From Hofstenia miamia (lineage: Eukaryota; Xenacoelomorpha; Acoela), in contig SCFE01000028.1 of NCBI GenBank assembly GCA_004352715.1, forward strand, positions 1,215,465 through 1,279,464: a stretch of 64,000 bases of DNA. Direction: 5' to 3'. The notes beneath the pieces were generated by a model. The model saw nothing but the letters and a program-made list of their open reading frames with translations. It did no database searches and was not told the DNA's origin. This document shows positions 59,700-64,000 of this stretch, piece after piece. Position 1 is the first letter of the stretch; each line of letters begins with the position of its first letter. A program made the position numbers and the translations under genes.

Positions 59700-60973
59700 T
59701 AGTTGGCTGCAAAAAAATGAGACTGAACACCTATTTTTCACGCTTTGTGGAAACGTATTGAGACGTTTTAGAGGAAAACTATAAAATTAAAAGACAACGA
59801 GAATTTTGTGAACTTTAAAATGGTCAAACAAAAAAGTTAATTAAACCGGTACTTCGTAATTATTTGAAAACACTTACCAAACAAATTGTTTTGCTTTGCA
59901 AAGTTTCTACTTGATTTCTTCGGAATGGAAACGTTGGAACAGCTTGAAAACGCCTTTGCGACATCGCAAATTTCTCGATCAACTTATTTTCGAAAGCTGA
60001 AAAAAATTCGACAAGGAGAATCTCTCAAAAGAAGAAAAGGAAGTGGACGCCCTCGAAAAATTATTGGAAAATTCATTCAGAAAACAGTCGCAATTGCTCT
60101 CAAAAATCCCTATATTTCTGGGAAAAAAATTTCAAACCGACTTCAAACTGAAGCCGACATCTCTGTGCATGAAACCACAGTTCAGAGAACACTGAAAAAA
60201 AGTGGAGTTACAAAAATTGGCAGAAAAAATCGACTTCTGATTACAAAAGAACATCAAAAAAAAGATTAAATTTCGTGAAAGATTGGAAAGACTACACTTT
60301 TGAAGATGTTTGGATAACTGATGAGTGCGTATTTCAACTACACAGAAACAAAGTACAAGTGTGGTCGTCAAAGAAATGTCCAAGACCAACAAAAGCGGTT
60401 CCAAAGTTCGACCAAAAAATTATGGTTTGGGGAGCACTTTCCTATCGTGGGTTTTATTTGAAAATTTTAGACGGAAAAGCCACAATCGACAGTCAAAGAT
60501 ATTGCCAAATTATAGCTGAATTTATGCCTTATGCTGATGCTTTATATGATGATGGATGGATACTCCAANNNNNNNNNNNNNNNNNNNNNNNNNNNNNNNN
60601 NNNNNNNTCTGAAAATAATATCCAGTTTTTGCAATGGCCACCAAGTTCTGCTGATCTTTCTCCAATCGAAAACGTGTGGCAGATATTGAAAAATGACGTT
60701 GAGAAGAAAAATCCGAAAAATATATCCGATTTAAAAGAAAAAATCCAAGAAAGTCAACACATTTTGACATCTGAAATGAAGTCCAATTTAATGAAATCAG
60801 TTTCAGTTCGTTTGAATGAAGTTATTTCTACAGGAGGAAAACAAATTAGACTTTGATGCTTTTTACTTAGTCCTTTAATGTATCTTTAAAATCGTACCTT
60901 TCTTGAGTTGTTACGTTCAGTAGTTCAAAAGTAATATGCTTTTTTTCTAGTCTCATTTTTTTGCAGCCAACTA
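59700..60973 (+). mobile_element. Tc1-like transposon, nearly complete
   Basis: The ends begin TAGTTGGCTGCAAAAAAATG at 59700 and, inverted, at 60973. The inverted repeats match over the first 25-27 bases, and the element is flanked by TA (59698-59699, 60974-60975). It spans 1274 bases including 39 N and encodes one transposase in sense. The long perfect termini suggest a young copy. Confidence 0.9.
59925..60856 (+). pseudogene. Tc1-family transposase, one frameshift and an internal gap
   Basis: The first frame, from ATG 59925, is METLEQLENAFATSQISRST..., containing an N-terminal helix-turn-helix, the GSGRPRK linker and a second DNA-binding half (ISNRLQTEADISVHETTVQR). It stops at 60269 in an A8 run at 60256-60263. 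One extra A would continue it as HQKKRLNFVKDWKD into the second frame. That frame holds VWITDECVF (first catalytic Asp at 60320), IMVWGAL and SSADLSPIENVW (catalytic Glu at 60668), ending GGKQIRL at TGA. The second Asp must lie in the 39-N gap. The protein moves the element by cut and paste at TA. The frameshift may be a sequencing error in the homopolymer. Confidence 0.85.
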
Positions 60974-61037
60974 TAGAAAAGATTAAGATTTTAAGAAAAC
61001 TCCATTAAAAATTATATATTTACAAAATTAAACGGTT

Positions 61038-61932
61038 TTACATATAAACAAATATATAGAAAAAGTCCAAAATAGAAAAAGTTAATGTGGTCGATGGTTG
61101 CGAAGAATGTTTCTTGAGTGAAGAGGCGTGTGTATAGCGTATACAATGTGCTTTTCGACATATATGTTTTTTCGTATCCGAGTGAACCGCCATGTGTTTC
61201 TTGCGATCTGAACTGCTTGAGAATCTTCGTTGACAATTTTCAAAAGTGCAGCGAAAGGGTTTTTCACCTAAAACAAAATTTTAGAAAATAATATGCGAAT
61301 GGAAAATTATATATATATCACTGCATGTATATTTATAATATATGTATATTAAGATATCTTACCAGAATGTGTTCTTTTATGTATCTTTAAGTTTTCAGGA
61401 TTGGCAAAAGTCCTCACACATCCATAATGTGAAGAGGGAAACGGCTTCTTCCCGAAGTGAATTCGTAAGTGACTAATCAGGTTATATCTCGCCTGAAAAG
61501 GTTGGTAATTACGTAGGCATACTTCCGAGAGCAAACGTATTGGGCAGTTAAAGAAAAATCTCGATTTACATGAGTCGCTAAGTGGCTAACAATCTCATTC
61601 ATGTCAATCATGATTTCTCCACATATTTCTTCATTTGCAGTCTTCTAAGAGCAGAGAAATGTGATAGCGTCTGCAACACTGTTGATCAGCATCGTCGGTT
61701 GTAGAAAACTATCAAAAGAGTTGCAACTTATTTGATTGTAATTTGGATCTGCACAATACATCGAACTAGTATCATACCCTAAATAACATGGATTCTGCTG
61801 CTGATATTGACACGTGGGATATCCCTGTACCTGGTAATAATGTACGCACTCGTTGCTGCAAGGAGCACAGAATGTTGGCATGGAGTTGCAAGTGCACGAT
61901 CTCCTTGCTGCAGACGACTGAACTGAAACCAT
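61038..61932 (-). pseudogene. ZIC-family C2H2 zinc-finger gene, degenerate or with sequence errors
   Basis: The last exon, 61267-61038, reads [20 protein letters not shown] then DRKKHMAVH, an intact ZIC finger 4, and [20 protein letters not shown], finger 5 lacking its last His, stop TAA. A 95-bp phase-1 intron (61362-61268, gtaaga...tttag) precedes it. The middle exon, 61644-61363 (acceptor ttctctgctcttag), has EIVSHLATH (finger 1 remnant), then after a 1-base frameshift in CGGAAG EVCLRNYQPFQARYNLISHL (finger 2) and YGCVRTFANPENLKIHKRTH (finger 3, first Cys replaced by Ser). A Q/Y/N-rich frame from ATG 61932 may be the first exon; its donor is not certain. ZIC proteins are animal developmental transcription factors. 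Missing zinc ligands and the frameshift suggest decay. Confidence 0.65.
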
Positions 61933-61961
61933 TGTTTAAAAAATTTCATGTATTTCAGATA

Positions 61962-62330
61962 TTGATTCAATTAAATTCTAGTAATGTGATGGTATTAATT
62001 TTATACTTTGAATCACAATATGAATGAAATTGAATGTAAAGATTGGTTATTGTAAGTTATTGCAACGTCCAGTTTAATTGATTGTTCAGAGTATTCAATC
62101 GTTTTTAAGCAATTATTCATAAAGTTCTTAAAAGTTTTGTTTTCGAATATAGCATGAATGTTAACATACCTATGATATGTAATGGGTGTTATGATTTTTA
62201 AGCTAATCTCATTCTTTTCGATGATATCCATTTCATTAAATATAAATTTAACGTTTAGGCAAGCAATATTCAATAATTTTCTTAAGGTGTAATGATTGAT
62301 AGATATTTTGGCTACGGGTAGGCTAGAGTA
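61962..62330 (-). pseudogene. Penelope-like RT fragment lacking the catalytic DD
   Basis: It is related to the PLE at 55.8-58.8 kb: shared TTAATTTTATACTTTGAATC and a minus-strand translation LNIACLNVKFIFNEMDIIEK, then ITYHRYVNIHAIFENK. Where the relative has YVDDIF, this copy reads YVNIHAIF, so both aspartates are gone. The motif B segment is deleted as well. Confidence 0.7.
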
Positions 62331-62468
62331 CACATAGGTGGGATATGCTAGTAAAAATAGCTTCCTCGTAACTACTTAATGGAAAGTCGAACAATTAAGT
62401 GATAGAAGTCGATTTCAATTTGGAGTTATTATGTATCAGACTTTTCATTGTTTTCAAATTTAGTTATC

Positions 62469-62855
62469 AAAGATGGACGCGGATGCGGTGCAGTGCGGAA
62501 TTTCAAATGCCTCACCGGCTGCGGGTGGACATTTTTATTTTGTTACATGTGTAATACTAAGCTAATTCAATATTAATTATGCTACGAAATCTATATAATA
62601 TAATATATTTGACATCATTCACTCAATTTAACAAAATTCATAAAAAGTCAATTCGGTGTTCGACATTTTTGGTCCTAATTACTTGAAATTACTTTATGCA
62701 GGTGATGTAGTTTTGTAATTGACAGGCGACATTTAGAAAATAGCGGGTGTGCGGTGAATTTTTCTAACAGAAATACTGGTCCGGTGCGGTTGCGGCCCAC
62801 TCACTAGGTTCGGTGCAATGCAGTTATAAAAAAGTATTCCCGCATCCATCTATAA
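62469..62855. mobile_element. Possible MITE with GC-rich arms
   Basis: The ends AAAGATGGACGCGGATGCGG (62469) and, inverted, TTATAGATGGATGCGG (62855) are flanked by TAGTTATC (62461-62468) and TAGTTATA (62856-62863). Both arms carry GCGGTGCAG-like repeats. The 8-bp near-identical flanks point to a hAT-type element. There is no coding region. Confidence 0.5.
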
Positions 62856-63283
62856 TAGTTATATTTAGCGCTTGTAAGTTTTTATTTATTGTGGTTGTAA
62901 ATGTCTACGAGAAGTGTACAATTTTTTTTTAGGTGCCTATTTGATTTATTGAAATTTAAATCTAAATTATTCTCGTGAAATTGGAAATTATAAAAGTTTT
63001 TATTTACAGAGCTGTGCATAATCGAATTTAGCGTTTTAACAATTGGATTAATAATACTAATAATAATCTACTGATACAAGAACCCCATTGGGTTATGATT
63101 AGAGAAATCTATGAAAGTCAAAATTTTATGAGAACCGATTGCTGCATTCGAATCAATGTGGTGATCGATTTCAAACTTTGCCAACGAGTAATTTAAAAAT
63201 GTGTAGTATTTATTTCAGTATAATAGATTTTGAATGTTCAAAACTTGTTGCAAACTATTCTATTACGCATGTATATTGTATAC

Positions 63284-63598
63284 TAGAGTGAAGAGCAATT
63301 TTTTTGATGTTTTAAAAAACGCTCTAAAAAGCTGTCTGTATTTCTAAAATCACACTTTTCATGTTTTTATGAAGTTGACATTCCCTATTTTTACTTGCAA
63401 GGGGGCAATCTTGCAAGGTCATTCAAATATCCACCAATGTTATAGTTATGACCTCTTACTGTAACCCATTTAGTAACACCTCAAAAATCCAAGAAAACCC
63501 ATATAAACTTTCCTAAGTTTTCCCATTTTTAGAATTGCATTACATGTAAACAATATCATATCAGTGAAAATATATGTAAACTTTTCACTCCACCCTAA
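63284..63598. mobile_element. MITE, 315 bp, hAT-like
   Basis: The ends TAGAGTGAAGAGC (63284) and, inverted, TTAGGGTGGAGTGAAAAG (63598) are flanked by TGTATAC at 63277-63283 and 63599-63605. There is no coding capacity. Confidence 0.6.
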
Positions 63599-63605
63599 TG
63601 TATAC

Positions 63606-64000
63606 AAGCAGCAGTTGATTGTGTTCAAACAAATATTTCCTCGCCTTAATCTATCACTCCGTGGCATTTCAGAGTATAATTTACTCCTAATTCCACGAAA
63701 ACCAGTTGCTCTCGTTTCAAGCCAAAATGGTCAACATCTTAACAATATTATAATGATGTTGTGCAGGGTGGAAACGGGTAACTTTTTTACCTGTCTAGCA
63801 GTGACCCGCGAGCCGACGTCATCAAAAGAAAGATTACTAGTATAATAAGCGCAAAATATTCTAACATAAAAGCTTCAAAAAAATATTTTATTCGCAAATC
63901 GCCAACTTGTCTACTTACAAAATTAAATGCTAAAAATACATGAATATCAATTATATATTATATTAAAAAGCAAGGTTATTATTAGAAAAAATTGCGCTTG
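63606..64000. other. Window end, no gene seen
   Basis: A plus-strand frame crosses 63564-63845, but its composition is like background. A fragment AGGGTGGAAACGGGTAAC near 63767 resembles transposon ends, without a partner in the window. Confidence 0.3.

Noticed and set aside
1-64000. CRISPR arrays, bacterial operons, tRNA or rRNA genes
   Set aside because: The window is eukaryotic, with introns and animal genes. No regularly spaced repeats and no tRNA A/B box pair that I could support by eye were seen.

Overview
This is an AT-rich eukaryotic window from an invertebrate animal genome. It has phase-consistent GT-AG introns from 95 bp to over 14 kb, animal signalling genes, and a heavy load of Penelope-like, LINE, Tc1/mariner, hAT and piggyBac-like remnants. 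I cannot fix the species. A nematode or another small invertebrate would fit, but that is inference.

Layout. 0-5 kb: a decayed Penelope-like element (PLE) with inverted ends, then a decayed minus-strand coding region split by two hAT-type MITEs that share one target site. 5.4-6 kb: a LINE reverse transcriptase fragment. 6.4-15.4 kb: a tandem pair of Rap2-type small GTPase genes. Copy A (6452-9747, 183 aa) looks conventional and carries a PLE in its single intron. Copy B (11592-12340, 187 aa) has the same intron position but altered switch regions. Their 3' UTRs and a further ~0.7 kb of 3' flank are also duplicated. 14-21 kb: a graveyard of LINE and mariner pieces. 22-25 kb: a piggyBac-like MITE and a hAT deletion derivative. 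25-27.9 kb: nothing recognised.

27.9-50.9 kb: one gene for a type II regulatory subunit of cAMP-dependent protein kinase, three exons and 378 aa, with introns of about 14.35 and 7.48 kb that hold further transposon remnants. A short unrecognised minus-strand ORF (51096-51272) lies tail to tail with it. 51.5-54.4 kb: a repeat-like segment present in several near-identical copies. 55.2-58.8 kb: two near-identical copies of a minus-strand PLE. 59.7-61.0 kb: an almost complete Tc1-like transposon with 27-bp perfect inverted ends. 61.0-61.9 kb: a minus-strand ZIC-family zinc-finger gene or pseudogene, with a PLE fragment just upstream. Two more MITEs follow up to the window end.

The scaffold has single-N joins at 5309, 6006, 6860, 7457, 8255, 31045, 34581, 40053, 45940, 52378, 53396, 54180, 54445 and 56837, plus N blocks at 48857-49425 and 60569-60607. 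At least eight of the joins are flanked by near-identical direct duplications with a few SNPs or indels, which points to unmerged alleles or overlapping contigs. Copy numbers around them should not be taken at face value.

The host genes form no operon. Rap2 and PKA are both parts of animal signalling, but their proximity need not mean joint function. The most unusual biology is the asymmetric Rap2 pair: a conserved copy beside one that has changed residues at G12, T35, E37 and A59 while keeping the guanine-recognition motifs and a C-terminal CAAX box.
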